Source: Liopterus haemorrhoidalis (Eukaryota > Arthropoda > Insecta > Coleoptera > Dytiscidae). Taken from it: DNA of 64,000 bases. Of the stretch, positions 11,190 through 21,808 are shown in pieces. Every line of letters starts with the position of its first letter. The first letter of the stretch is position 1. The notes beneath the pieces were generated by a model. It saw only the letters and a program-made list of their open reading frames with translations, did no database searches and was not told where the DNA came from. The position numbers were made by a program, and so were the translations under genes. The stretch is from positions 1,550,001 to 1,614,000 of the forward strand of contig OZ020625.1 of the NCBI GenBank assembly GCA_963971575.1, in the 5' to 3' direction.

Positions 11190-11631
11190 TTCTATTCGAA
11201 TAAAAAAAAAAATCAGTCCGGTTATAATTTACAAACGTATGTTCTCTTTCTATATTTATAAAACTTTCTATGAAAATTTGAACCCTTCCATCAGTGGCAG
11301 TTTATCAATATTCTCCCTCACAAGTATTTAAAAAACAATCAACTACTCAAAATGATACCTCGTAATTTCCATCGCTCTCTCATCGGGAATACAAGAACGC
11401 GGGCGTTATGCACGAGCCGGCAGTCGATCGATAAGCTTCCTTCTTAACCAACGTACATGCTCCCAACTTCAAATGGACTAGCTTACGAACAAGAATTTCA
11501 CAAACGACAAATTAATTTTCAACAAAATTAAAGATATTAGTTTTTAGATAATTAAATAATTTTTTCCACTCTCTAAATAGTAAGTATATTAGGTGCGTTC
11601 GGCATAATGTGCAGTAACTCTGTGTCGCGCA

Positions 11632-11940
11632 TAGGGTTGCCAGGCGTCCGGATAAAGCAAGACATAGTTAGGCTTTTTGATTGCGTGTCCGGCCAAAATA
11701 AACGGTGTCCGGCTTTTGTTAGGCTTTTTTGACAACTGCATTTTGAAAGAAACTGAGCTTTTAAAGCAGATTTCTGCCAACCAAAAATATAAATAATTAT
11801 TTTTATTGTTTAACTTAAAGTTTTGTTTTGTTTTTGTTTTGTTTAGACTGATTTTTACTTACATTTCGAGATTTCGATGGATCTCCACGAATTGAGGTCC
11901 CTACATAACGTTTTGACTATTTTTAGCATGATGTTTGTCG

Positions 11941-12010
<70 letters not shown>

Positions 12011-12851
12011 CCGTCTGTGTACACGTGCAGAGCAAATTCGGCTGAAAGGATTTTTATGAAACTTCATATTTGAGCTTCTAATATCAATGGCACGAGTTGA
12101 TCAACTTTTGGTAAAAATCGGTTGACTAAAAATGGGAGTTTACTCGTTTCGATTTTAAGATTTTTGTGAATATTTCACAACAGAAAAATATTTCGAAAAA
12201 AATGATTGAACAAAAGTTGCTACAAAAGCAATAACTAATAACTTTTATTTGAGACGTTTTTTGATAAAACGAAAAATTTCGAATAATTTCTGTAAAATTT
12301 TTCGAAATTTTTTCATACTTATATGTAATGTTTCCATGGACATGATAAATAATATCTCTGTTAAAAAATATTAGGCCAAGTTATTTCTACTCTGCTGCTA
12401 GAATGTATTTTATATAAGTACCTTACGATGGCGGTCGGTCCTGTGGTGGCCACAGCTGATTTTTTATTTTGTTTTGCTTTGGGAAGTAATAGCAAGTAAA
12501 TAAGACTTATTTGTGCAATTGCCTTTATTTAATTTAAGAAGAATTTAAAAATGTTGATAAATGTTTATCTAGAATATAACTTTGACTGATGACTTTATTT
12601 GACTGATTAATAATAAATTATTTAGACTGATTTGGCGTTTTATTTATTTTTTATTTATTTTTCATTAGAATTTAACAAAATTTATGGTAATAATCAAAAA
12701 AGCTTAATTCTACATAAAAATTTCTTGTCGTACCTATTAATACTGAGAAACAAAATCCTCAATAATGTAGGGTGTCCGGCTTTTTTACCCAAACGTCCGG
12801 CCAAACTGGCTGGTCTGTTCGGCTATTAGGTTTGGCGACCTGGCAACCCTA
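11632..12851. mobile_element. hAT element with perfect 8-bp target duplication, hosting a HINE
   Basis: Ends TAGGGTTGCCAGGCGTCCGG and CCTGGCAACCCTA are inverted repeats of the CAGGGTTGCCAG hAT type. GTCGCGCA is repeated at 11624-11631 and 12852-12859. Subterminal GTCCGGC motifs occur at both ends. Nothing like a transposase remains; half of the element is occupied by the TCTG-bearing element at 11852. Confidence 0.9.
11852..12470 (+). mobile_element. HINE-1 (Helitron-like, TCTG microsatellite), nested in hAT
   Basis: Member of a family repeated at least nine times here. The leader ACATTTCGAGATTTCGATGG is followed by a GTCT/GTCC microsatellite (11940-12018), a conserved block with CGGTTGACTAAAAATGGGAG, and an end GGCGGTCGGTCCTGTGGTGGCCACAGCTG. 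The 3' end contains the subterminal inverted repeat GGCGGTCGGT and a hairpin CTGTGG..CCACAG. The usual 5' ACCGACCGCC is missing in this copy. Confidence 0.7.
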
Positions 12852-12902
12852 GTCGCGCAAAAATTTTGTCACGTGACCACTGTGTCAAATTTTATGAATA
12901 TA

Positions 12903-13623
12903 CGAGGGATGTTTCCAAAGTTCTGGGAATTTAGCTATAATTTTTATTATTTTGTTAATTTTCGTCAATATTACAATGTAGTTTTTCAACATAATCTCCA
13001 TTTAACTGAATACATTTATCCCAACGATAAACTAATTTTTTTAAGCCGTCCTCAAAGAACCTATTGAGTTTCTGTTCTGGTCCCAACAGCCTTGGCACCC
13101 AGCGCGGCGAAACCTTGCTAACGCCCAATCATGCAAGATGTCATGAACTTGTATACCTATCCCTAGGCGCACACTAATTTTACGAATAGTCATTCTGTCC
13201 TCTTTCAGTAGGTCTTCGACTGCAGTAATGTTTCTTTAATTTACCGACGTGCTTGGGCGCCCACTGCGTGGATCGTCTTCTAGTGATGTTCTACCGGTTT
13301 TAAAACGATCCACCGATAAACAGTACTTTTGGATTCTGCAGACTCACCAAATACTCCTTACAGACGCTGAATAATTAATGTTTTCACACCTTTCCACAAA
13401 AAGAAAATTATTGCTCTTTGAGATTTTGCTGCGTCTTCCATGGTTAAAAAACAGTGCTACGAAAACGCGTCTATATCAGTCGAACACCTAAATCAGACTG
13501 AACAATATTGCACTAGATAGTTGCATAAACATGTCAAGACTTGTCTGGCACCAATAACATTACCTATAAGTTATGCGTAATTTAATTATAGCACAATTCC
13601 CAGAATTTAGGAAACATCCCTCG
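12903..13623 (-). pseudogene. Mariner element with decayed transposase
   Basis: TIRs CGAGGGATGTTTCC and reverse complement are flanked by TA on both sides. Minus-strand reading starts near 13441 (MEDAAKSQ...) and gives recognisable mariner helix-turn-helix pieces (VYRWI.F, GRTSLEDDPRSG, LKEDRMTIRKI) with frameshifts; the catalytic region is absent. The flanks 12860-12902 and 13624-13690 match, in reverse, the leader of the irritans-like mariner at 40641-40810, so this copy sits inside another mariner. Confidence 0.8.
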
Positions 13624-13690
13624 TAGTAATGACACATTTCAATATTGCCATCTAGTAGTCGTTTGTAAAAACATAAAACGTAACCCTAGT

Positions 13691-14142
13691 AATTTCCCGC
13701 ACTGTCCTGACCTGGGCGGTTCTTTTAAAACAAGATTTTTTTTATTTATCTCGTCAGTTAAATAAAATTTCCTGTGAACTTCCTCTTACGTTTTTAAAAG
13801 GTTTCGCTCCTGACGTCATACTTATCAGTTATTCTATTTTTGTGAAACAGTACTTGAGATATGAACTGATTTTTTTAAGTTGTAAATTTTAAATATATAT
13901 TTAACCGATATTGAAAACAGTCCGCCCGGCCATTGTTGACATGTTATACTTGCAATCGTATCGGAAATATCGTTTTAGTTAGACAGTTTGTTGGGAATGT
14001 CACAAGAAAGGACATTGAAATGTCATAACACAGACAGAAGGAAATATGTCTATATAGTAAACCATACAACTGGACAGGAGACGTAGGAATCAACTGACAA
14101 CGGGGGGGGGGGGGGGATAAGGGTTTGTACCTCAAAGACTAC
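13691..14142. other. Unassigned 450 bp ending in a G homopolymer
   Basis: No gene recognised. A run of about 15 G lies at 14102-14116. Confidence 0.4.
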
Positions 14143-15411
14143 CAGGTCTACAAGTATTAAATGCGGATTTTTTTCAAACTTGCCGCGCAAACAGAGTGTA
14201 TAGTTCAAAGTTTCAACACATATGGCGTTTTGTTATCATTAAGTGTCAAATGCGTATAGGTTATAATTTGAAAAGTGATCATATAGTTTTGTTTTACTGT
14301 GTTAAAAATGTCAAATTTTGTGCCAAATAAAGAGCATTCGCGGTTGTACTACTGTTTTGTTTTCATTTGAAAAAAAAACTGCTGCTGAATCATACCGACT
14401 GCTTCGAGAAGCTTATGGTGAATATGCTCCATCGCAAGATACGTGTGAACGATGGTTTCGGCATTTCAAAAGTAGTGACTTTGATCCTACAGACAAACCT
14501 CCAAAAAAATATGAAGATACAAAATTGGAAACATTGCTACAGGAAGACGATAGTCAATCACAAAAACAACTAGTAGAGCAGTCAGGCGTTAGTCAACAAG
14601 CTATTTCCAATCGACTACGAAAGATGGGTAAGATCCAGAAAGTCGGCAGATGGGTTCCACATGCATTGAATGAGAGGAAGATGGAAAAACGCAAAAACAC
14701 TTGTGAAATTTTGCTTGCACGATACAAAAGAAAGTCTTTTTTGCATCGTATCATTACTGGCGATGAAAAATGGATTTATTTTGAAAATCCCAAAAGCAAA
14801 AAATCATGGGTGAACCCAGGCTCACCATCCACATCAACTGCAAGGCCGAATCGCTTTGGCAAAAAGACAATGCTCTGTACTTGGTGGGACCAAAAGGGTG
14901 TGGTCTATTATGAATTGTTAAAACCTGGTGAAACAGTTAATACCCAACGCTACCAACAACAACTGATCGAATTGAACCATTCGCTGCTCATAAAACGACC
15001 AGAATACGAAAGAAGACAGCACAAGGTAATCTCTCTTCACGATAACGCTCCATCACATAAGGCAAAAGCAGTTTGCAACACATTGGAGGCACTCAAGTGG
15101 GAAGTGCTACCCCATGTCGCTTACTCACCAGACTTGGCCCCTTCAGATTACCACTTGTTCGCATCGACGGGTCACGCACTTGCCGAGCAGCACTTTTGTT
15201 CATATGAAAATGTGAAAGAATGGCTAGATGAATGGTTTGCGGGGAAAGGGGAAGAGTTCTACTGGCGAGGTATTTACAAATTGCATGAAAGATGGGAAAA
15301 ATGTATAACTTCTAATGGAGCATAGTTTGAATAAATAAATTTTTACTGTTCTTTTAAGACTAATGTGTTTTATTAAAAAAAAAAATCTGCATTTCATACT
15401 TGTAGACCTGG
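14143..15411 (+). mobile_element. Near-complete cecropia/mauritiana-like mariner, 1269 bp
   Basis: TIRs CCAGGTCTACAAGTAT... and its reverse complement are flanked by TA at 14141-14142 and 15412-15413. Length and layout are those of a full mariner with one transposase gene. The copy at 28527-29806 has the same ends. Confidence 0.92.
14308..15325 (+). pseudogene. Mariner transposase, DD34D, nearly intact
   Basis: IS630/Tc1/mariner transposase that would excise and paste the element at TA. The start at 14308 reads MSNFVPNKEHS; a frameshift at about 14345 moves the remainder into another frame, where two helix-turn-helix motifs, linker WVPHALNE, and the catalytic motifs GDEKW, LHDNAPSH and YSPDLAPSDYHLF are all present. 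There are 34 residues between the second and third D, the DD34D signature. Relative to the 28.6-kb copy it lacks a few codons near DKPPKK, and a TAG replaces the tyrosine codon three residues before the normal end. It has the catalytic triad but is probably inactive because of the frameshift. Confidence 0.92.
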
Positions 15412-15412
15412 T

Positions 15413-15812
15413 ATTTGGTACCAATTGCTGGATCCCATTTCTATAGTGACATTTGTTTTTTATCCTTGATTCATTTCTATTGGTAGCATTGTGTACTGGG
15501 TTTTCTGCTGTTCTTTAATTTGCTTCTATTTCTGTCTTATTTACAAAATCCGACAGTATGTGTTCAGCGTACACAGTCCACCCCTATCTTGTCAACTCAT
15601 GAATCCGTAAGCAGCCCCGAACCGGTAAACGTGAAACGGTAACGGTAATTGTATGGACTCTACACTAAATTGTTTTGCTAATTAAAAGTATGAAAATGGT
15701 CCATATACTAAATAATTATATAAACGGTTACGATAACTACTAATAAAGGTATTTTGAGAATAATATAATGGGTTATTAACTATTGGGTTGTTACATAAGT
15801 CTGTTCGTTTTT
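15413..15812. other. Unassigned 400 bp
   Basis: AT-rich with short CGGTAA-type motifs near 15620-15650. No gene recognised. Confidence 0.35.
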
Positions 15813-16500
15813 AGGGTTTTGTAGGTATGACCAAAAAACCCTTATACCGTCATTTTGTCGTCTGTCTGTCTGTATGTCTGTCTGTCTGTCTGTATGTCTG
15901 TCTGTCTGTCTGTATGTCTGTCTGTCTGTCTGTCTGTCTGTTCAGTAAAAATTGTATCCAAACGGCTAGACCTAGAGAGTTGAAATTTGGCATGCTTATA
16001 CAACTCTTTGACCCGCACATAGGAAAAATACTAAAACATCTAAAAAACATATCCCAGCAAACATTTTTATACGGGCCAGTACTGGTAAAGCACATACTCC
16101 CCGGCATTGAAAGTAATGGGCCAGTACCCCGGTGTCCCCGTGGCCGTTACTGGCCCATTGATGTATCAGTTGCCGGCCCAGCAACGGTAAAGTGCAAAAT
16201 AATCGCATTAGTTGCAAGATTTATTTCTGATGGTTTTAAGTAAAAAGTATGAGTGAAGAAGAGTGCTTATAAAATGCTGGTAAAGTACTTCGTATAGGCG
16301 GAATGCGAAATACAAATGTGAAGTACATTATTAATACTGGCGTTGCACTTACTTTTGGTGCCAGTAATTTACCAGCATAAAAGCAGTTTGCCAGCATTCG
16401 GCCGTTAGTTGAATGTTTGCTGGGATCCCCCTAAAAATATAAACAAATATGTGCTCATCGAAAAAAAAAAATATTTTTTTATAATTCTGAGTAGGGTATC
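15813..16500 (+). mobile_element. HINE-2 (AGGGTTTTGTAGGT family), interrupted copy
   Basis: Starts AGGGTTTTGTAGGTATGACC, followed by a TCTG/TATG microsatellite (15860-15942), then TTGTATCCAAACGGCTAGAC and GACCCGCACATAGGAAAAAT. A 382-bp element splits it at 16053. The longest copy is at 38131-39168. ORFs through the microsatellite are meaningless low-complexity translations. Confidence 0.7.
16053..16434. mobile_element. 382-bp TIR element, CCCAGCAAAC ends, AT duplication
   Basis: Ends CCCAGCAAACATT and AATGTTTGCTGGG, flanked by AT at 16051-16052 and 16435-16436. The uninterrupted relative at 38428 confirms it is an insertion. The interior has several copies of CCAGTA/TACTGG-type motifs (for example GGGCCAGTAC). 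AT duplication suggests an ISL2EU or related superfamily (inference). Confidence 0.75.
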
Positions 16501-16578
16501 AATATTGAATTGTAATACTATTCGAATAAAAAATAAAATAAAAATCAGTCCGGTTACTTAATTTATACACCTCGTATA
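16501..16578 (+). mobile_element. 3' end fragment of mariner family A
   Basis: Reads AATATTGAATTGTAAT.CTAT then CAGTCCGGTTACTTAATTTA and ACACCTCGTA, which matches the terminus after the stop codon of family A copies. It is joined abruptly to the HINE-2 sequence. Confidence 0.8.
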
Positions 16579-16616
16579 CCATATTTCGGACGGGGGGGGG
16601 GGAGTATCTGTTTTAA

Positions 16617-17131
16617 CCCTTTACTGCATGAATTTTTATTTTTGGCTGAAATAATTCATGAGTATTAGGAATTGGTTCTTATTGATAGAAAAATTAATTA
16701 AAAAAATATATTTAAAATATTAATTATTATTTTTATGAAAAAATAATAATTAAAATAATAATTTAGGGTTTGTGCCATACATGGAACATTATGATTCTAC
16801 ATTATGTTACTAAAGAAAATTATTCCGTATTATTTGCTCGTCAATTGCTAGGTGTTCTTCATTAGGGATTAAAAGCAGTCGCCCTCGAATTTTTGAAAGA
16901 AAAGGTTGTATCTTCTAGTTGTCCTTTCTCAATAAATTCAGAGTTGAAGTGCAAATTCCGCTTGATATCCTCAAATCTATTGTAGCCCATTACTTGAGAT
17001 ACTGCAGGATCCATTGCTGTGTATGTGGCATATATGAACATTCATGAAGTAACGTTCTGATTCAGTTTTAAAAGTAAAATAAAAAATAAAAATCGGAATG
17101 TGCCATATATGGCACACTATGAGGTAAAGGG
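16617..17131 (-). mobile_element. piggyBac-like element, internally deleted
   Basis: Ends CCCTTTACTGCATG and (reverse) CCCTTTACCTCATAG are flanked on both sides by TTAA (16613-16616, 17132-17135), the piggyBac target. It holds a transposase fragment at 16862-17014. Short palindromes (CCATATATGG) lie near the right end. Confidence 0.88.
16862..17014 (-). pseudogene. piggyBac transposase fragment (50 residues)
   Basis: The minus strand reads MDPAVSQVMGYNRFEDIKRN then LHFNSEFIEKGQLED. The NRFE.I...LHF core is the conserved N-terminal motif of piggyBac/PGBD transposases. A stop follows ATAFNP. The catalytic D residues lie outside this remnant, so it is dead. The TTAA-flanked context supports the assignment. 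Confidence 0.8.
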
Positions 17132-17135
17132 TTAA

Positions 17136-17544
17136 GAATTAGGGTCATTCTCGTGAATCATATAATACGTTACGTTTCACGTTTTCTATCTGGGCTACCT
17201 GTCTATCACATTCGTATCCTAAACCGAACAAATTTTACAACTCCCCTGAGAAGCGCGCTCAGTTTAAGAAGAAGAATTATTGTCTGCTTCAATCTAGAGA
17301 AAGGTGTTTTGTAACCAGTTTGGGAATAGCCACTGATGTACTTTTTAGAACACCTACTACAAAATTAAATTTATTACTTTGAAAATGGAATTGAATTATC
17401 TAAGGGATAGAATACGTAATTTTCATTTTAAATTTTGAGAAAGAAACTTTAGTAAATTCAACATAAACTTAAACTGATTTGTTCAAACTTTTAATTTTAC
17501 TTCGTGGTTACTTTAGGGAATATGGGACATTGAGACTCTACTTT
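17136..17544. other. Unassigned 400 bp
   Basis: No gene, terminal repeat or RNA recognised. Confidence 0.35.
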
Positions 17545-17880
17545 TAGGGTTTTGTAGGTATAACCAAAAATCCCTTGTAACGTCACTCATGGGCAGTGGC
17601 GAATTAAGTTGCTTGGGGGCCCTGGTCGGTAAAATTAAAATGGGCCCTCTATTATTTTAAATAGAATGAATATATTTGTATATTGGCTTCGGCAGGCCGG
17701 TTTCGAGGGCCCCGGGCGGCCACTCAGTCCATCCACCGCTTAATTTGCCTCTGCTCATGTGTCTGTCTGTCAGTACGATAGAGATTGTAGCCAAACGGCT
17801 GAATATAGAGTAAATTTGGCATACTTATACAACTCTTTGACCCATATATAGGAAAAATACTGGGAGTTCAAAAAAAACAC
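17545..17880 (+). mobile_element. HINE-2 copy split by a hAT MITE
   Basis: Starts AGGGTTTTGTAGGTATAACC, is interrupted at 17594, resumes TGTCTGTCTGTCAGTACG and ends near CATATATAGGAAAAATACTG. The microsatellite is short here (3 units). Confidence 0.7.
17594..17753. mobile_element. 160-bp hAT MITE with 8-bp target duplication
   Basis: Ends CAGTGGCGAATTAAG and CTTAATTTGCCTCTG. Flanks CTCATGGG (17586-17593) and CTCATGTG (17754-17761) match at 7 of 8 positions. The uninterrupted relative at 24670 (ACATGAGTGACG) confirms the insertion point. Confidence 0.85.
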
Positions 17881-18087
17881 ATCATGAAATAAATATCAGG
17901 TCGTCAAGGATGAAATTTGTAGTTAATAATATTGTCAACTTTAACAGCTTATTATTTAACATTGGCTTAATATTTTACCATTCTTTTTTTTTTTTTTTTG
18001 GTAAGTTATACATCTCTCCTGTTTAAATAAATCATTGTATGCTCTAAAAATATCAAAAACATTTTTTAAAAATTAATTTTGTTGAAA

Positions 18088-19265
18088 ATGGAACGGTCGG
18101 AAATTCGCACTATCATAAAGTATGAGATCTTACGTGGAACTACGACATCGCAGACCGCGCGAAACATTAATAGTGTATTTGGCTCTAGTTTTACTACGCA
18201 GCAGACAATATCAAATTGCGTCGCCAAATTAATTACAGGTAACTTAAAAACCAAACAAAAAATAAATAAATAAGCTGTGGCCACTACAGGACCGTCTGCT
18301 ATCACAAAGTACTTGTATAAAATACATTCTAGCAGCAGAGTAGAAATAACTTATATTTTCTAACAGAGATATTATTTATCATGACCATGGAAAAGTTACA
18401 TATAACTTAAAAACTTTTCAAAAATGTTTCGTTTTATCAAAAAATATCTCAAATAAAAGTTGTTAGTTATTGCTTTTATAGCAACTTTTGTTAAATAATT
18501 TTTTTCGAAATATTTTTCTGTTGCTAAATATTCGCAAAATTCTTAAAATCGACACGAGTAAACTCCCATTTTTAGTCAACCAATTTTTACCAAAAGTTGA
18601 TCAACTCGTGCCATTGATGTCAAAAGTTTAAATATGAAGTTTCATAAAAATACTTTTAGCCGAATTTGGTCTGCACGTGTACACAGACAGACAGACGGAC
18701 AGAGACAGACAGACATACAGACAGACGGACAGACAGACCGACAGACATCATGCTAAAAATAGTCAAAACCTTATGCAGGGACCTCAATTCGTGGAGATCC
18801 ATCGAAATCTCGAAATGTCAAAATCGGTAAGATCACAATACCTCCCTTATATATGTTGACGGTCGGTTAAAAGAATGTCTCATCGATCACAGCAGAAATA
18901 TACTGCAACCAACTGGACGAAATAATGCAAAAACTTAAAGAAAAACAGCCTAGATTGGTCAACAGATCGACTCCTATCTTATTGCATGATAACGCTAGAC
19001 CACACACTGCACAAATGTGGCAAAACTACAGGAATTGGAGTTGGAACTTCATCATCATCCTCCATACTCACCAGGCCTAGCCCCCACTACCAATACTTCC
19101 GCAATTTGAACAACTTTTGAATAGGAAAACAGTGCAATTCCGACAATGCTGTAAAACTGGCCTTCCACGAATTCAATTACTCTCGTCCGCCAGGGTTTTA
19201 TACCATCGGCCTGAACAACCTGCCGCTTAAATGAAAAACGTGTATAGACAATATGGGTGCATACT
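18088..19265 (+). pseudogene. Mariner transposase remnant, family B
   Basis: Starts MERSEIRTIIKYEILRGTTT, a mariner N-terminal helix-turn-helix (ARNINSVFG), until the HINE-1 insertion at 18273. It resumes at 18873 (SSITAEIYCNQLDE), passes the second catalytic D in LLHDNARPHTAQMW, then loses frame. The C-terminal consensus (PGFYTTGLNNLPLKW..CIDNMG) is recognisable in shifted frames with stops. The region from the second half of the DNA-binding domain to the first catalytic D is missing. Confidence 0.8.
18273..18872 (-). mobile_element. HINE-1 inserted in mariner family B
   Basis: Begins with the family 3' end (CAGCTGTGGCCACTACAGGA on its own strand reversed) and ends with the 5' motif (on minus: ACCGTCAACATATATAAGGG). 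Both ends are present, about 600 bp. It is a full-length copy with a short GTCT tract at 18684-18740. Confidence 0.75.
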
Positions 19266-19349
19266 TTAATAAATAAAATAATTCCTTATATTTGTAAGTT
19301 ATCAACCAACTTTGCCTTTTTTTCTACACATTTCATCCTTGACCTAATA

Positions 19350-19498
19350 ATAAAACTTTAGGAAATTAATATTCTTCATTTTCCAATATACAGATTTTTC
19401 CGATTATTTAAATCCGATTTCCAATCCATCAATTTAAATTTTAATTGTTTTTATTTAATTTTTTATTTATTGAATTTTGATAAAATCTTCAGTTATCC
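19350..19498 (-). repeat. Second copy of the 150-bp dispersed repeat
   Basis: Reverse complement of 9197-9350, directly abutting the right end of the mariner at 19347. Confidence 0.75.
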
Positions 19499-20011
19499 TA
19501 CCCGCCTACTTTTTTTTATGGTCCATGTTAAGATTTAGGTTGAGAACCACTGGTCTAAATTCTATGGCCGAAATAAATGCTTGTTTATGTTGTGTGAAAC
19601 CCAGCTACATTACCTTCTTAAAATATTTATCTTAAACAGACTGCAAATAAGACTATAAATATTTTCAACCTAAATACATAGGTCATTAATTTTTTACAAT
19701 GTACCCTCATAAAAATAATAATTCTAAAATCAGTGTCTTATTTCACCAGTTCAAATCGCAACTCAAGATACTTATTAAATTTTAAGTTACCCGTAGTATT
19801 CCTTCACTTTCCTGAATTATAAATGTTAAGATGTAAACCTCTTTAAAATTTATGGGGAGAGTGCCCCATCATTCCAGCCATAAGCTACTTCCCTGACTGG
19901 GGGCACACACACCCCAGACATTAATAATTTATTGGAAAGAAATGTTTGGAACAATATTAAAAGCGGACAAATATAATAGAAGGTTGTATGGAAACCTGCT
20001 GTTCACATGTA
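19499..20011. other. Unassigned 510 bp
   Basis: No gene or terminal repeat recognised. Confidence 0.35.
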
Positions 20012-20225
20012 GAAGTCGTGTAAATTAAGTAACCGGACTGGCAACATTTGAGACGCGGGACTAGAGGGGCGGCAGGTGAACATGTGACACGCCTTCAGTA
20101 CGAGTTTGAACTCGCTAGAGTATTTTTCTTGTTCGTAGCGATTTTTTTCGTGACACAGTTTTTTCTAGTGCGTTCTAAAAATGATTTTCGTGCAACGGTG
20201 TGCTATCAGGTTTTGCTTCACACTA
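20012..20225 (+). mobile_element. 5' end fragment of mariner family A
   Basis: Reads GTGTAAATTAAGTAACCGGA, the leader CAACATTTGAGACGCGGGAC, and the first dozen codons of transposase (VQRCAIRFCF), then switches to the dispersed 80-bp repeat seen near 5617. Confidence 0.8.
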
Positions 20226-20301
20226 ACAACCTTCCAAAAGCTTCCACGAATAGTTTGGATATATACTTGGAAAGTATTTTTAAACTTGGGATTATTATAT
20301 A

Positions 20302-21553
20302 CAAGGTGTCTCAAAAGAAATTTTATATTTAGTGGATCGATTAAAAAAAAAGTAAGCCGTATATAGAAAAAATGTTTATTAATTATTAAAATACACTTTT
20401 TGGGGATTTATTTCTTAAAAATAATATCGTCTAAATGTAGACCCTCGCGTTCTCGGCACTCATTTAATCGAACAGTAAAATTACTTATGACGTCTCGGCA
20501 GGTGGACTCAGGGATGGCTGCCATTTCGTGACGGATATTTTCTTTCAAATGCGCCAGTGAAGTCGGTTTATTGGCGTAAACTTTAGATTTAAGATAACCC
20601 CATAGGAAAAAGTCCATAGGGGTTAAATCTGGACTGCGTGGAGGCCAATTTATGTCACCTCTCCGGGAGATCAATTTGCCTGAGAAAATTTCACGTACAC
20701 GTGGCAGAGACATATTGGACGTGTGTGAAGTTGCTCCGTTCTGTTGGAACCATATTCTTTGGTTATAGCCAGGAAAGTTTTGCAGTTCAGGTACCAAGAA
20801 GTTGTCTAACATCTCCACATAACGCTCTGAATTCACTGTAACTGCACGGACCCTTTCGTCTTCAAAAAAGTAAGGGCCGATAATTCCTCGCGCCGACATT
20901 GCAGCCCATACGGTCACTTTAGGCGAGTGTAGGGGTTTCTGATGTTTGCGTTTCGGATTCGTTGCACTCCAGTAGCGGCAGTTTTGCTTATTTACGTAGC
21001 CATTAAGATGAAAATGAGCTTCATCCGAAAACAAAATGTTGGTAAACGTTGAAAATCGCTCAATCACCTGATTTACGAAATTAAACCTCTGACTGGCATC
21101 TTGGGGCTTTAATTCTTGCACCAATTGAATTTTGTAGGGGTGCAGCTTTAGGTCTTTGTGCATAATGCGATGTAATGATGATCTATGCACATTTAAAGCA
21201 CTTGCGCGCTTCCGAATTGAAAGGTTCGGGTCGTCACAAACAGACTGATTAACATTCTCCACGTTTTCTACCGTTCTTGATGACCTAGGTCGCCCGGATT
21301 TTGATTTATCCAGCGTTGTACCAGTCTCTTCCTACTTTTTAACCCAATGTCGAATGAGAGGAATGCTTGGCGCATCATCACCGTTTTTGTAAAACTCTCT
21401 CACGCATAACGCGCGGTCTGCTCCCGAGAAACGCTCCATAGGACTGAATTCCCAAGAGCCAGGCTACCGATTGACATAACCCCCGCGCCTCTCGGATACG
21501 TTGCGTTCACGCAGTAAGCTAAATAAATATAAAATTTCTTTTGAGACACCTAG
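20302..21553 (-). mobile_element. DD41D element, family C, copy 1, 1252 bp
   Basis: TIRs CAAGGTGTCTCAAAAGAAAT and its near reverse complement are flanked by TA. Full length with one transposase gene on the minus strand. Partial copies are at 33287-34038 and 42491-42846. Confidence 0.9.
20408..21439 (-). pseudogene. DD41D transposase, family C, nearly full length
   Basis: Starts MERFSGADRALCVREFYKNG, then lacks about 19 codons present in the 33.9-kb copy (ATVARRKFCSIRGFRHL), has one stop in VKK*EETGTT, and is then open for 284 residues. A second helix-turn-helix (LSIRKRASALNVHRSSLHRI), the first catalytic D in FSDEAHFHLNG, the second motif WFQQNGATSHTS and the third in PPRSPDLTPMDFF are visible, with 41 residues between the second and third positions. 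The second catalytic position reads N rather than D, so the enzyme would be inactive even without the stop. Confidence 0.9.
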
Positions 21554-21592
21554 TATATCAAAATTAAAAATTTTGACTAAATACAAACCTAA

Positions 21593-21808
21593 AAGAAGGG
21601 AAGGAGTGCCAGAGCTGTAAGAAAGAAGCCACTACTTTCATCAAAAAACAGGAAGGACATGCTAGCTTTTGCCAAGGAACTTAAAGATTGGACTATTTCC
21701 CAATGGAAGCATATCTTTTGGAGCGATGAAACGAAGGTTAATCGATTAGAGTCAGATGGAAAAAAATATGTACGGCGCTCTTTTAACCAATCAAAATATA
21801 TGAATACA
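21593..21808 (+). pseudogene. Tc1-like transposase fragment
   Basis: An open stretch of about 70 codons reads KKPLLSSKNRKDMLAFAKEL, then DWTISQWKHIFWSDETKVNR and SDGKKYV. This is the Tc1 segment around the first catalytic D (WSDETK.NR). The helix-turn-helix and the D..E end are absent. It starts 40 bp outside the DD41D element. Confidence 0.85.

Larger units (their letters stand above)
17896..19347 (+). mobile_element. HSMAR2/SETMAR-like mariner, family B, copy 1
   Basis: TIRs TCAGGTCGTCAAGGATGAAA and (reverse) TTAGGTCAAGGATGAAATG are flanked by TA. A HINE-1 copy occupies 18273-18872. The second copy is at 41720-42904. Confidence 0.8.
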
